The notes under the pieces are model-generated. The model saw only the letters and a list, made by a program, of their open reading frames with translations, did not search any database and was not told where the DNA came from. DNA of 64,000 nucleotides from Mycobacterium sp. ACS1612 (GTDB taxonomy: Bacteria; Actinomycetota; Actinomycetes; Mycobacteriales; Mycobacteriaceae), in the NCBI RefSeq assembly GCF_001667505.1, contig NZ_LZHZ01000006.1, forward strand, positions 1 through 64,000, read 5' to 3'. Shown piece after piece: positions 55,477 through 63,503 of the stretch (position 1 is the first letter of the stretch; every line of letters begins with the position of its first letter). Both the position numbers and the translations under genes were made by a program.

Positions 55477-56454
55477 TCAAACCTCAGCGCGCTTCGGCAG
55501 TTTCCAGCCCGGCCGCGGGAAGTGGCAGGTGTACCCGTTCGGGTAGCGCTCCAGGTAGTCCTGGTGCTCCGGTTCGGCCTCCCAGAAGTCACCGGCGGGG
55601 GTCACCTCGGTGACCACCTTGCCCGGCCACAATCCGGAGGCGTCGACATCGGCGATGGTGTCCAGCGCGACGCGCTTCTGCTCGTCGTCGAGATAGAAGA
55701 TCGCCGACCGGTAGCTGGTGCCGACGTCGTTGCCCTGCCGGTTCTTCGTGGTCGGATCATGGATCTGGAAGAAGAACTCGAGCAGGTTCCGGTAGTCGGT
55801 CTGCGCCGGGTCGTAGACGATTTCGATCGCCTCGGCGTGGCCGGGGTGGTTGCGGTAGGTCGGATGCGCGTTCTGCCCGCCGGTGTAGCCGACCCGGGTG
55901 GACACCACACCGGGCTGCTTGCGGATCAGATCCTGCATGCCCCAGAAACAGCCGCCTGCCAGGATCGCCTTCTTGTACTCGCTCACGCTCACTCCTTTTT
56001 CTTGGCCGCCTTCGCGAAACAGCGCGCGGTACTGTCCGTACCCCTGCGCCTCGAGATCGTCGAAGTGGATGAATCTCAGCGAAGCCGAGTTGATGCAGTA
56101 GCGCAACCCGCCTTTCGCTCGCGGTCCGTCCTTGAACACATGGCCCAGGTGGCTGTCGCCGTGCTTGGACCGCACCTCGGTGCGAAACATCAGATGCGAG
56201 AAGTCCCGTTTCGTGATCACGTTGTCCGCGTCGAGGGGTTTGGTGAAGCTCGGCCAGCCGGTGCCGCTGTCGAACTTGTCCACCGAAGCGAACAGCGGCT
56301 CGCCCGATACGACGTCGACGTAGATGCCGGGCTCGTGGTTGTCCCAGTAGTGGCCGGTGAAGGGGCGCTCCGTGCCGTTCTTCTGCGTCACGTAGTACTG
56401 CTCTTCGGAAAGCGCGGCGACCGCGTCCGGATCGTGTCTGTATTGCTGCGACAT
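55477..56454 (-). CDS. MsrB-MsrA fusion methionine sulfoxide reductase
   Basis: 325 residues, two domains. MsrB comes first: [19 protein letters not shown] and [11 protein letters not shown] with catalytic Cys120. The Zn-binding CxxC pairs of many MsrBs are absent. MsrA follows after a short linker: [14 protein letters not shown] with catalytic Cys169, then [14 protein letters not shown]. It repairs both R- and S-methionine sulfoxide with thioredoxin. In M. tuberculosis MsrA (Rv0137c) is a single-domain protein at this place, so the fusion is a difference from that pathogen. No signal peptide is present. Confidence 0.93.
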   Translation of the reverse strand: MSQQYRHDPDAVAALSEEQYYVTQKNGTERPFTGHYWDNHEPGIYVDVVSGEPLFASVDKFDSGTGWPSFTKPLDADNVITKRDFSHLMFRTEVRSKHGDSHLGHVFKDGPRAKGGLRYCINSASLRFIHFDDLEAQGYGQYRALFREGGQEKGVSVSEYKKAILAGGCFWGMQDLIRKQPGVVSTRVGYTGGQNAHPTYRNHPGHAEAIEIVYDPAQTDYRNLLEFFFQIHDPTTKNRQGNDVGTSYRSAIFYLDDEQKRVALDTIADVDASGLWPGKVVTEVTPAGDFWEAEPEHQDYLERYPNGYTCHFPRPGWKLPKRAEV

Positions 56455-56516
56455 AGTGTCCTTGTCAACCGCGCGCCGCGCTGGGTTAATCCGTGGTTGT
56501 CGCTACCGTCAAATAC

Positions 56517-56915
56517 ATGCGCACAGCCGCCGTGGTCCTCGCCGCTCTCGCTGTCGCCGGCTGGATTGCGCCCGCGGCATCGGCGGCGCCGACAGCGCCA
56601 CCCGAAGCGCAGGACGTCGACGGCGTGGCCTTCACCGACAACCCATCGATCGTCGATCCGCAGCCGATGCCCATCCAGTCGTGGAGCCGTGCCGGCGACC
56701 GCGCTGTGGCCGTGCATTTCACGACAGGCACACCCGCGTGCAACGGCGTGCACGCGAGGGTGCACGAGACTGCCGATGCGGTCACGATCGACCTGAAGGG
56801 CGGCGCGCTGCCGCCGGTCGCGGGGCGGATGTGCATCATGCTCGCCGTAACCGGCACCCTGGTGGTGCCCTTGCAGAGCCCGCTTGGCGACCGGCAGGTC
56901 CTCAGCGCCGCCTGA
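56517..56915 (+). CDS. Small secreted protein with one predicted disulfide
   Basis: 132 residues from ATG 56517. Signal peptide MRTAAVVLAALAVAGWIAPAASA (23 residues, ASA cleavage). The mature part of about 109 residues holds two Cys (TPACNGVHARV and GRMCIML) that can form a disulfide. It is a mycobacterial-type exported protein of unknown function. The end overlaps the convergent hydrolase gene by 14 bp. An in-frame GTG or ATG eight codons upstream is less likely. Confidence 0.75.
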   Translation: MRTAAVVLAALAVAGWIAPAASAAPTAPPEAQDVDGVAFTDNPSIVDPQPMPIQSWSRAGDRAVAVHFTTGTPACNGVHARVHETADAVTIDLKGGALPPVAGRMCIMLAVTGTLVVPLQSPLGDRQVLSAA

Positions 56916-57744
56916 CCCCGGAGCGCACCCAGTCGACCATTGCGAGCGTTTTCGCGGCGACGGCGCCGGGGCGAGACAGCATCATGTTGTGCCCGCTGCC
57001 GCCGACGATCACGTTGTCGGTCCACAGCGTCTCGGCGAGCAGGCTGTTGGCGCGGTGCACCTGGAAGTTGGTGTAGTCGCCTGAGCCCATGTCGCCGCGG
57101 GAGACGTCGGCGCTCAACACGATCGCGGGCATCCGCGGCAACGGCAACGGTGGGGCGACCCGCAGTGTGGCGAACGCGTCGTCGGCGAGAAATCCTTCAC
57201 CGTCGGGATCCGGTGTCGGCGTTCGCGCAGCCTGGTCGAACTGGGCGTCTTGTTCGGCCCGGCCCAGTCGCGGCAGGTACTCCGACGTCGGGTCCACCAG
57301 GACCAGGCCAGCGACGAGTCCGGGATGGGTGCGGGCCAGCAGATCGGCGATGAGGCCGCCGTAGGAATGGGCGACCACCACCATGGGCGTCGAAAGCCGC
57401 GCTGCAGCAACCAATTTCACGACGTCGGAGACGGCCTGGGCGACGGAGTGCGGTTGTGGTACCGGGGTGGACAGGTGGTCGCCGTCCTGTCTGGTGTTCG
57501 GTCGGTCGTAGGCGCAGACCCTGGTGGTGGTCGCGACTGCCGATACGACGACGCGCCATGCGGCGGCGTGGCTGCCTTTGCCGGGGATGATGAACACGGT
57601 CGGTGCGCCCGCACCCCGACAGGTCAGGAACAGGTGGCGCCCGGCGCCGATGTCGACGAGTCCGGAGAAATTCGCAGGCCGCGGATCACCGGCGCACCCG
57701 GCGAGCACGACGACCGCGAAGATGAGCCCGAGCAGGCCCTTCAC
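56902..57744 (-). CDS. Alpha/beta hydrolase lipoprotein
   Basis: 280 residues from GTG 57744. The lipoprotein signal KGLLGLIFAVVVLAGC has lipobox LAGC. The mature protein has FIIPGKGSHAAAWRVV (oxyanion region), VVVAHSYGGLIADLL with nucleophile Ser in AHSYGG and GGSGHNMML with the catalytic His. ADV/DP segments can provide the acid. It probably hydrolyses esters at the cell surface. The frame upstream to 57933 runs into the divergent KstR-box promoter region, so the GTG is preferred. Confidence 0.85.
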   Translation of the reverse strand: MKGLLGLIFAVVVLAGCAGDPRPANFSGLVDIGAGRHLFLTCRGAGAPTVFIIPGKGSHAAAWRVVVSAVATTTRVCAYDRPNTRQDGDHLSTPVPQPHSVAQAVSDVVKLVAAARLSTPMVVVAHSYGGLIADLLARTHPGLVAGLVLVDPTSEYLPRLGRAEQDAQFDQAARTPTPDPDGEGFLADDAFATLRVAPPLPLPRMPAIVLSADVSRGDMGSGDYTNFQVHRANSLLAETLWTDNVIVGGSGHNMMLSRPGAVAAKTLAMVDWVRSGVRRR

Positions 57745-57782
57745 TCTTTTGACGATACGAGCGACCGCTCGACAAAGACAGG

Positions 57783-57796
57783 TAGAACGTGTTCTA
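57783..57796. promoter_or_regulatory. Candidate KstR (sterol regulon) operator
   Basis: TAGAACGTGTTCTA (57783-57796) matches the mycobacterial KstR consensus TNNAACNNGTTNNA at every fixed position. Its outer bases also mirror each other. It lies 9 bp before GTG 57806 and 38 bp from the start of the divergent hydrolase gene. Confidence 0.65.
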
Positions 57797-57805
57797 GTTC
57801 TGAGT

Positions 57806-58312
57806 GTGACGAGCAAGACGTTCACCCGCGAGGAGTTGGCCGCGGCGTTCGAGGCGTTCGAGGCGACCGTCGACCGGGCCGCGCGCACCCGCGATTGGGA
57901 TCCGTGGGTTGACCAGTACACACCCGACGTCACCTACGTCGAGCACGCGGCGGGCACCATGCACGGCCGAGACGAGGTGCGGCCCTGGATCTGGCAGACT
58001 ATGGAGTCGTTTCCCGGCAGCTACATGACGTCGTTCCCGTCGCTGTGGTCGGTGATCGACGAGTCGACGGGCAGGATCATCTGCGAGTTGGACAACCCGA
58101 TGCGCGATCCGGGTGACGGCACCATCATCAGCGCCACCAACATCTCGATCCTCACCTACGCCGGCGACGGTCAATGGTGCCGCCAGGAGGACATCTACAA
58201 CCCGCTGCGCTTCGTCGCCGCGACGAAGAAGTGGTGCCGCAAAGCGCAGGAACTCGGCACGCTGCCCGACGAGGCGGCGGCGTGGCTGAGCCAGTCCGGA
58301 GGGGCCGAGTGA
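57806..58312 (+). CDS. SnoaL-like protein, Rv0138-type
   Basis: 168 residues from GTG 57806, next to the KstR-type box. It has the NTF2/SnoaL pattern: AFEAFEATVDRAARTRDWDP then YTPDVTYVEHAAGTMHGRDEV, and WCRQEDIYNPLRF at the end. Size and order match M. tuberculosis Rv0138 (167 residues). It is probably a small-molecule hydratase, isomerase or binding protein. The stop overlaps the epimerase start (GTGA), so the pair is coupled. Confidence 0.85.
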   Translation: MTSKTFTREELAAAFEAFEATVDRAARTRDWDPWVDQYTPDVTYVEHAAGTMHGRDEVRPWIWQTMESFPGSYMTSFPSLWSVIDESTGRIICELDNPMRDPGDGTIISATNISILTYAGDGQWCRQEDIYNPLRFVAATKKWCRKAQELGTLPDEAAAWLSQSGGAE

Positions 58313-59316
58313 AACTCGTCATCGGCGCCAACGGGTTCCTCGGCTCGCACGTCACACGGCAGTTGGTGGGCGACGGGCACCAGGTGCGAGTGATGGTGCG
58401 GCCCAACGCGATGACCGTCGGCATCGATGATCTCGACGTGGCGCGGTTCGTCGGCGACATCTGGGACGACGACACGTTGCGTGACGCGATGGCCGGCGTC
58501 GACGACGTCTACTACTGCGTGGTCGACACCCGCGGGTGGCTGCGTGATCCTGCACCGCTGTTTCACACCAATGTCGACGGAACCCGCAACGTGCTCGAGA
58601 TCGCCCGGCATGCGGGGCTGCGCAAGTTCGTGTTCACCAGCAGCTACGTCACCGTCGGCAGGCGCCGCGGGCACGTCGCCACCGAGGACGACGTCATCGC
58701 CGACGACCGCGAGTTGACGCCCTACGTCCGGTCGCGGGTGCAGGCCGAGAACATCGTGCTGATGTACGCCAAGGAGCACGGCCTGCCCGCGGTGGCGATG
58801 TGCGTGTCGACGACCTACGGCAGCGGCGACTGGGGCCGTACCCCGCACGGCGCGATCATCGCCGGCGCCGCGTTTGGCAAGTTGCCGTTCGTGATGAGCG
58901 GTATCGAATTGGAGGCGGTCGGCGTCGACGATGCGGCGCGCGCGATGATCCTGGCCGCCGACCGCGGCCGCGTCGGCGAGCGTTACCTGGTCTCGGAGAA
59001 GATGATCAGCAACGCCGAGGTGGTCCGCATCGCTGCGGAGGCGGCCGGAGTTCCCGCGCCCACCAAGTCGATTCCGCTGCCCGTGTCCTATGCGCTGGCG
59101 GCCGCGGGCAGCATCAAAGCCAAGCTGCGCGGCACCGACGAGCAGCTTTCGATGGGGTCGCTGCGCCTGATGCGCGCAGAGGCGCCCGTCGACCACAGCA
59201 AGGCGGTCCGCGAATTGGGTTGGCAGCCAAGACCGGTCGAGGAGTCGATACGCGAAGCTGCCCGGTTCTGGGTCGGCCTGCGGGACGCCAAACGCAAGAG
59301 CAGAACCGCCAGCTGA
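58309..59316 (+). CDS. NAD-dependent epimerase/3beta-HSD-like dehydrogenase, Rv0139-type
   Basis: 335 residues from GTG 58309. VIGANGFLGSHVTRQLVGDG gives the Rossmann Gly loop (GANGFLG). The Tyr-Lys pair is not a plain YxxxK: SSYVTVGRRRG and YVRSRVQAENIV occupy that region, so the usual Lys may be replaced by Arg. Homology to Rv0139 and 3beta-hydroxysteroid dehydrogenases is likely. Together with the KstR-type box ahead of the operon, a role on a sterol or other hydroxylated lipid is a reasonable guess, not shown. Confidence 0.85.
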   Translation: MKLVIGANGFLGSHVTRQLVGDGHQVRVMVRPNAMTVGIDDLDVARFVGDIWDDDTLRDAMAGVDDVYYCVVDTRGWLRDPAPLFHTNVDGTRNVLEIARHAGLRKFVFTSSYVTVGRRRGHVATEDDVIADDRELTPYVRSRVQAENIVLMYAKEHGLPAVAMCVSTTYGSGDWGRTPHGAIIAGAAFGKLPFVMSGIELEAVGVDDAARAMILAADRGRVGERYLVSEKMISNAEVVRIAAEAAGVPAPTKSIPLPVSYALAAAGSIKAKLRGTDEQLSMGSLRLMRAEAPVDHSKAVRELGWQPRPVEESIREAARFWVGLRDAKRKSRTAS

Positions 59317-59380
59317 ACGGCGCGCCGAGGCCCGTTCAACGGTTACCCGTTGCTTCGGCACGTGACTAACGTCGGGTGAT

Positions 59381-60199
59381 GTGACCGAGAAACTCCACGT
59401 GGATCTGTCCGGTGCGCCGCAGACCATGCTGGCCACGTTCTACGCCAAGGCCGTCGATGCCGGCCTCGACCACCCCATCCTCGGCGACCAGTTCGCCAAG
59501 GACATCGTCGACCGCATCGACTACGACTGGACCAAGACGTCGATCACCGCGACGAACTCACCCGCCGTGACTACGCGGTCAGCGCACTTCGACCGGTGGG
59601 CGCGCCAATTCCTGGCTGTGCATCCCGACGCCGTGGTGCTGCACCTCGGCTGCGGCCTGGACGCGCGGTGCTTCCGGCTGGACCCCGGCCCTGGCGTCGA
59701 GTGGTACGACGTCGACTACCCCGATGTCGCAAACCTGCGCCGCCAGCTGTATCCCGCACGCGACCACTACCACGTCATCGCCGCGTCGGTCACCGACCCG
59801 GCGTGGTTCGCCGACATCCCGCGGGACCGTCCGACATTGATGATCGGCGAGGGCCTGACGATGTACCTGACCGAACAGGACGGCGTCGAGCTGCTGCGCC
59901 GGGTGCTGAACCACGCCCCGTCCGGTGAGCTGCAATTCGACGCGTTCAACCGGCTCGGGATCAGATCGCAGTGGACCAACGCCGTGGTAAGACGCTCGGG
60001 CGCGACGCTGTACTGGGGCATCGACGGACCCGACGACATCATCGAGGCGGTGCCCGGGGTCCGGCTGCTGTCATGGGTATCGGCCCTCGATTCGGATGCG
60101 TTCGAACATGTGCCCTGGTACTACCGGTGGACGTTGCAGGCGATGAATCTCGTTCCCGCGCTTCGGTTCATGGCCCAGTACCACCGCTACGCCTTCTGA
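59381..60199 (+). CDS. Leucine carboxyl methyltransferase-like SAM enzyme
   Basis: 272 residues from GTG 59381. VVLHLGCGLDARCFRLDPGP is the SAM motif of the LCMT/Tcmp family, EWYDVDYPDVANLRRQLYP the second region and LMIGEGLTMYLTEQDGVELL the third. Mycobacteria have many such methyltransferases of unknown substrate. The start region carries no clear Shine-Dalgarno. Its end overlaps the convergent DUF4262 gene by 13 bp. Confidence 0.88.
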   Translation: MTEKLHVDLSGAPQTMLATFYAKAVDAGLDHPILGDQFAKDIVDRIDYDWTKTSITATNSPAVTTRSAHFDRWARQFLAVHPDAVVLHLGCGLDARCFRLDPGPGVEWYDVDYPDVANLRRQLYPARDHYHVIAASVTDPAWFADIPRDRPTLMIGEGLTMYLTEQDGVELLRRVLNHAPSGELQFDAFNRLGIRSQWTNAVVRRSGATLYWGIDGPDDIIEAVPGVRLLSWVSALDSDAFEHVPWYYRWTLQAMNLVPALRFMAQYHRYAF

Positions 60200-60663
60200 G
60201 CTTTCTGGCGCCTTATCCCCAACACGGGTTGCCGAAGCCGACCCCGGCCCCATCCCGCCGCCCACGGCCAACGGCCCCGGTCGTCGGGCCACACCAGTTG
60301 CAGCGCGCGAACGTCGGGCCCGCCCAGCGCCACCGCGAAAACCAGATGCGCATCCGGATGCTCCACCTCGACGATCTCGAGTAACGGACCGTCGCCGACG
60401 GCGACATGCGCGCCGGGCTCGAAGACCCGGCCGCCCAGCGCGGCGACCGCGACGTCGTTCAACAGGCGCGCCGCATCCTCCGGCGCCATCCCCGTCACCA
60501 ACAGTTCAGGCAGCCCGCGGTCGTGCAGTCCGATGGTGTAGGCAAACGGCAACCGATCGTCCTCGACACCCTGCACCACCCAGCCGTGCAGCCGGATCGT
60601 CGCGCGCAGTTCGTCGAGGTACTCCTCGGTGGTGCCGTTGGGGTTGTCGCACTGCCAGCACAT
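60187..60663 (-). CDS. DUF4262 protein (copy 1)
   Basis: 158 residues from ATG 60663. IRLHGWVVQGVEDDRLPFAYTIGLHDRGLPELLVTG matches the core of DUF4262: a Gly-Trp, then the FAYTIGLHD strand, then LPELLV. A C-terminal tail RALQLVWPDDRGRWPW with basic end follows. A short CWQCDNPNG start may bind metal. The next gene upstream on the same strand encodes a paralogue. No function is known for the family. Confidence 0.82.
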   Translation of the reverse strand: MCWQCDNPNGTTEEYLDELRATIRLHGWVVQGVEDDRLPFAYTIGLHDRGLPELLVTGMAPEDAARLLNDVAVAALGGRVFEPGAHVAVGDGPLLEIVEVEHPDAHLVFAVALGGPDVRALQLVWPDDRGRWPWAAGWGRGRLRQPVLGIRRQKAQKA

Positions 60664-60684
60664 GACCGCACCTTCCTGTCGTCG

Positions 60685-61131
60685 TCAGGGCCAGCTTGCG
60701 CCGAGGGTCCGACAACCCAGCACCGGTTGCGTCGCCCGCCCGTCGACGAACTGCGCCGACCACGGCCAGCGCCCGCGGCCGTCGGCCCACACCAACTGCA
60801 GCGCCTCGATGTCGGGGCCGCCGAACGCCACCGCCCAGCCCATGTGGACATCGGGATGCCCCACCTCGACAACCTCGACGAGCGGTCCGTCGGGCAGCGA
60901 GACCTGCTGGCCCGGCGTCAACACCTCGCCGCTGACCAGCTTGCGGGCCACCGCGTCCAGCAGCCGAAGGCCGCGTTGCCGGGAGACGCCGGTGATCAGT
61001 AGTTCGGGGACGTCCCAGTCGTGCAGTCCGATCGTGTAAGCGTATGGCGGGCGGTCACTTTCGACGTACTGCACCGTCCACCCCGCCTTGCGGATCTTGC
61101 CCTGCAACAGGTCGTAGTAGTCGGAGCACAT
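60685..61131 (-). CDS. DUF4262 protein (copy 2)
   Basis: 148 residues from ATG 61131; the longer frame to 61248 adds unlike sequence. The core reads KAGWTVQYVESDRPPYAYTIGLHDWDVPELLITG and ALQLVWADGRGRWPW, closely parallel to copy 1, so the pair is a tandem duplication (21 bp apart). The N-terminus MCSDYYDLLQG lacks the CxxC of copy 1. Divergent from the FAD oxidoreductase gene at 61210. Function unknown. Confidence 0.82.
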   Translation of the reverse strand: MCSDYYDLLQGKIRKAGWTVQYVESDRPPYAYTIGLHDWDVPELLITGVSRQRGLRLLDAVARKLVSGEVLTPGQQVSLPDGPLVEVVEVGHPDVHMGWAVAFGGPDIEALQLVWADGRGRWPWSAQFVDGRATQPVLGCRTLGASWP

Positions 61132-61209
61132 CCCGGTTCTCTTCCTCTCGTCGGTGCCGCCAGCTTGCCCCTTCGGTCCGACAAGTGCGGGTGGTGCCAG
61201 AATCTGACG

Positions 61210-62592
61210 GTGCCAACCCCAGCCCCCGTCAACGGTCGCGTCTCGCACTGGTTCAGCGACTACCCGCCGTCGCGCCCGCCGCTACCGGGGGACCGGGACG
61301 CCGACGTGTGCATCGTCGGTGCCGGATACACCGGGCTGTGGACCGCGTACTACCTGAAGCGCGCCGACCCGTCGCTGCGTATCGCGATCCTCGAGGCCCG
61401 CTTCGCCGGCTTCGGCGCCTCGGGGCGCAACGGCGGGTGGCTGTCCGGGCTGGTGCCAGGTGACCGCAACCGGATGGCGCAGCAGTACGGGCGCGACGGT
61501 GTCATCGCCTGGCAGCGGGCGCTCAACGAGGCCGTCGACGAGGTCATCGACGTCGCCGCCGCCGAGGGCATCGACGCAGGCATCGTCAAGGGCGGCACCA
61601 TGCAGATCGCCCGCAACGCCGCGCAGGCGTCGCGGCTGGGAGCCGAGATCGACGAGGAGCTGCGCTGGAAGATCGACGGCATCGCGCCGTTGACGAAAGC
61701 CGAAGCCGCTGAACGCATTCGGTTCGACGGAGTGGTGTCGGCGTACCACACACCGCATTGCGCGCGCATCCAGCCCGCCCAGTTGGCGCGCGGACTGGCC
61801 GATGCCGTCGAGCGGCTCGGCGTCGACATCTACGAGAACACTGCCGTCACCACCATCGAGCGGGGCCGTGCGGTGAGCACGATCGGCACCGTACGCGCGC
61901 CGATCGTGCTGCGCGCCACCGAGGGGTTCACCGCACGCATGCGTGGGCTGCGGCGCCGCTGGCTGCCGATGAACAGTTCGATGGTCGCCACGGAGCCGAT
62001 ACCGGACAGCGTGTGGGCGTCCATCGGCTGGGACGGCCGCGAAACCGTCGGTGACACCGCACACGGCTTCTTCTACGCCCAGCGCACCGTCGACGACCGG
62101 ATCGCGATCGGTGGGCGAAGCGTGCCGTACCGGTACGCCTCCCGCACCGACGTCGAAGGCCGGGTGCCTGCGCAGACGATCGAACACCTTACGGCCACAC
62201 TGCATTCGATCCTGCCGCAGGTGCGCGACATTCCGATCGCCCACGGCTGGTGCGGGGTGCTGGCCGTACCGCGGGATTGGAACGCAGGCGTAGCGCTCGA
62301 CAAGGCGTCGGGGCTCGGCTGGGCCGGTGGCTACGTCGGCCACGGCGTCACCGCGACCAACCTCGCCGGCCGCACCCTGGCGGACCTGGTGCTCGATCGG
62401 CCCGGGCCGCACACCCAACTGCCGTGGGTCGGCCACCGGTCGCGCGATTGGGAACCCGAACCGCTGCGTTGGATCGGCGTGCGCGGCATGTACCTGGCCT
62501 ACAAGGCCGCCGACTGGCACGAGGGTCGTGGCCGCGCGACGACGTCACCCATCGCGGTCGTCGCGGACAGGATCGCCGGCAGGCCGCATTAA
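61210..62592 (+). CDS. FAD-dependent amine/amino-acid oxidoreductase (DadA/PuuB-like)
   Basis: 460 residues from GTG 61210; the frame upstream to 61021 overlaps the divergent DUF4262 gene. DADVCIVGAGYTGLWTAYYL is the GxGxxG FAD motif (about 31-50). LEARFAGFGASGRNGGWLSG is a flavin-contacting loop of the DAO family. GWAGGYVGHGVTATNLAGR is the C-terminal FAD motif. It resembles gamma-glutamylputrescine oxidase and relatives, acting on an amine with oxygen. A link to the PLP decarboxylase at 37 kb (polyamine chemistry) is possible but not supported by proximity. Confidence 0.88.
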   Translation: MPTPAPVNGRVSHWFSDYPPSRPPLPGDRDADVCIVGAGYTGLWTAYYLKRADPSLRIAILEARFAGFGASGRNGGWLSGLVPGDRNRMAQQYGRDGVIAWQRALNEAVDEVIDVAAAEGIDAGIVKGGTMQIARNAAQASRLGAEIDEELRWKIDGIAPLTKAEAAERIRFDGVVSAYHTPHCARIQPAQLARGLADAVERLGVDIYENTAVTTIERGRAVSTIGTVRAPIVLRATEGFTARMRGLRRRWLPMNSSMVATEPIPDSVWASIGWDGRETVGDTAHGFFYAQRTVDDRIAIGGRSVPYRYASRTDVEGRVPAQTIEHLTATLHSILPQVRDIPIAHGWCGVLAVPRDWNAGVALDKASGLGWAGGYVGHGVTATNLAGRTLADLVLDRPGPHTQLPWVGHRSRDWEPEPLRWIGVRGMYLAYKAADWHEGRGRATTSPIAVVADRIAGRPH

Positions 62593-63059
62593 CCCTCGGC
62601 TTTCTTCTTGAGCCGTTGCAGCGTCAGCTTGATGTGCTCGACGTTGGCCGAGGTGCGGTCCTTGACCCCGGTGGTCAACCGCGACGGTTTGACGATCCAG
62701 CCGGGCCGGCGGTCCCAGGTCCGCTCGGTCACTTTGCAACCACCGTCGACCGGTTCGATGTCGTAACGCCAGCGGGCCACGGGGATGACGCCGCCGGTCT
62801 TGACGTCGAAGGCGAACGTGCGGCCGGGGTGCGCATCGGTGACCGTGCAGACGGTGCTCCATCGGTACAGCCCGTTGCGGTTCAGGCCTCTGAACACCGC
62901 GCCTGGGCGCGCTGCATCGCCCTTGCGCCACTTCATCGTCTGGACCTCCTCGGCGAGCGACGCCAGCGATGTGAGGTCGGTGATCAGGGCGTAAACGGCA
63001 TGCGGGTCGGCGTTGACGACGACCTCTGCCTGTGCGTCGGCCGGCACCTGGTCGGTCAT
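62589..63059 (-). CDS. SRPBCC (START-like) domain protein
   Basis: 156 residues from ATG 63059. AEVVVNADPHAVYALITDLTSLASLAEEV is the first strand and helix of the polyketide-cyclase/dehydrase-like fold (START/Bet v 1 type). KWRKGDAARPGAVFRGLNR and ERTWDRRPGWIVKPSRLTTG form the later strands. It binds a hydrophobic ligand or modifies a lipid. The stop interlocks with that of the FAD oxidoreductase (TTAA at 62589-62592). Starts 61 bp from the divergent DUF427 gene. Confidence 0.85.
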   Translation of the reverse strand: MTDQVPADAQAEVVVNADPHAVYALITDLTSLASLAEEVQTMKWRKGDAARPGAVFRGLNRNGLYRWSTVCTVTDAHPGRTFAFDVKTGGVIPVARWRYDIEPVDGGCKVTERTWDRRPGWIVKPSRLTTGVKDRTSANVEHIKLTLQRLKKKAEG

Positions 63060-63119
63060 GGCCCGATCGTATCGACGGACCTGCGGAACACGGGCCGCGG
63101 GAAGCGCGTTGCCACAGTT

Positions 63120-63494
63120 ATGAGTGACCGACCCGGACTGCAGCCGACCGCCTCCCATCCGATCACCGTCGAACCCACGGGCAAGCACGTCACCGTGCGG
63201 GTCAACGGCGAACTGGTGGCCGAGACCGACGAGGCACTGACACTGCAGGAGTCCACCTATCCGGCGGTGCAATACGTCCCGCTGCGCGACGTGGTCGCCG
63301 AACGGCTGAAGCCGAGCGACACCGAGACGTACTGCCCGTACAAGGGCGATGCCAGCTACTACCACGTCGTCACCGAAGCCGGCGACACCGTTGAGGACGC
63401 CATCTGGACCTACCGGGAGCCCTACCCCGCGGTGGGGCAGATCGCGGGTCACGTCGCGTTCTATCCGAACAAGGCGGACATCGCCGTCGCATAG
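63120..63494 (+). CDS. DUF427 protein, Rv0140-type
   Basis: 124 residues from ATG 63120. The DUF427 core is clear: VTVRVNGELVAETDEALTLQE, then ERLKPSDTETYCPYKGDASYY and AGHVAFYPNKADIAVA. The Cys-Pro-Tyr-Lys-Gly segment is the conserved mark. It corresponds in place and size to Rv0140 (126 residues). A two-domain relative lies at 43691-44521. Function unknown. It is followed after 9 bp by the glycosylase-like gene. Confidence 0.88.
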   Translation: MSDRPGLQPTASHPITVEPTGKHVTVRVNGELVAETDEALTLQESTYPAVQYVPLRDVVAERLKPSDTETYCPYKGDASYYHVVTEAGDTVEDAIWTYREPYPAVGQIAGHVAFYPNKADIAVA

Positions 63495-63503
63495 ATTGGA
63501 CCG

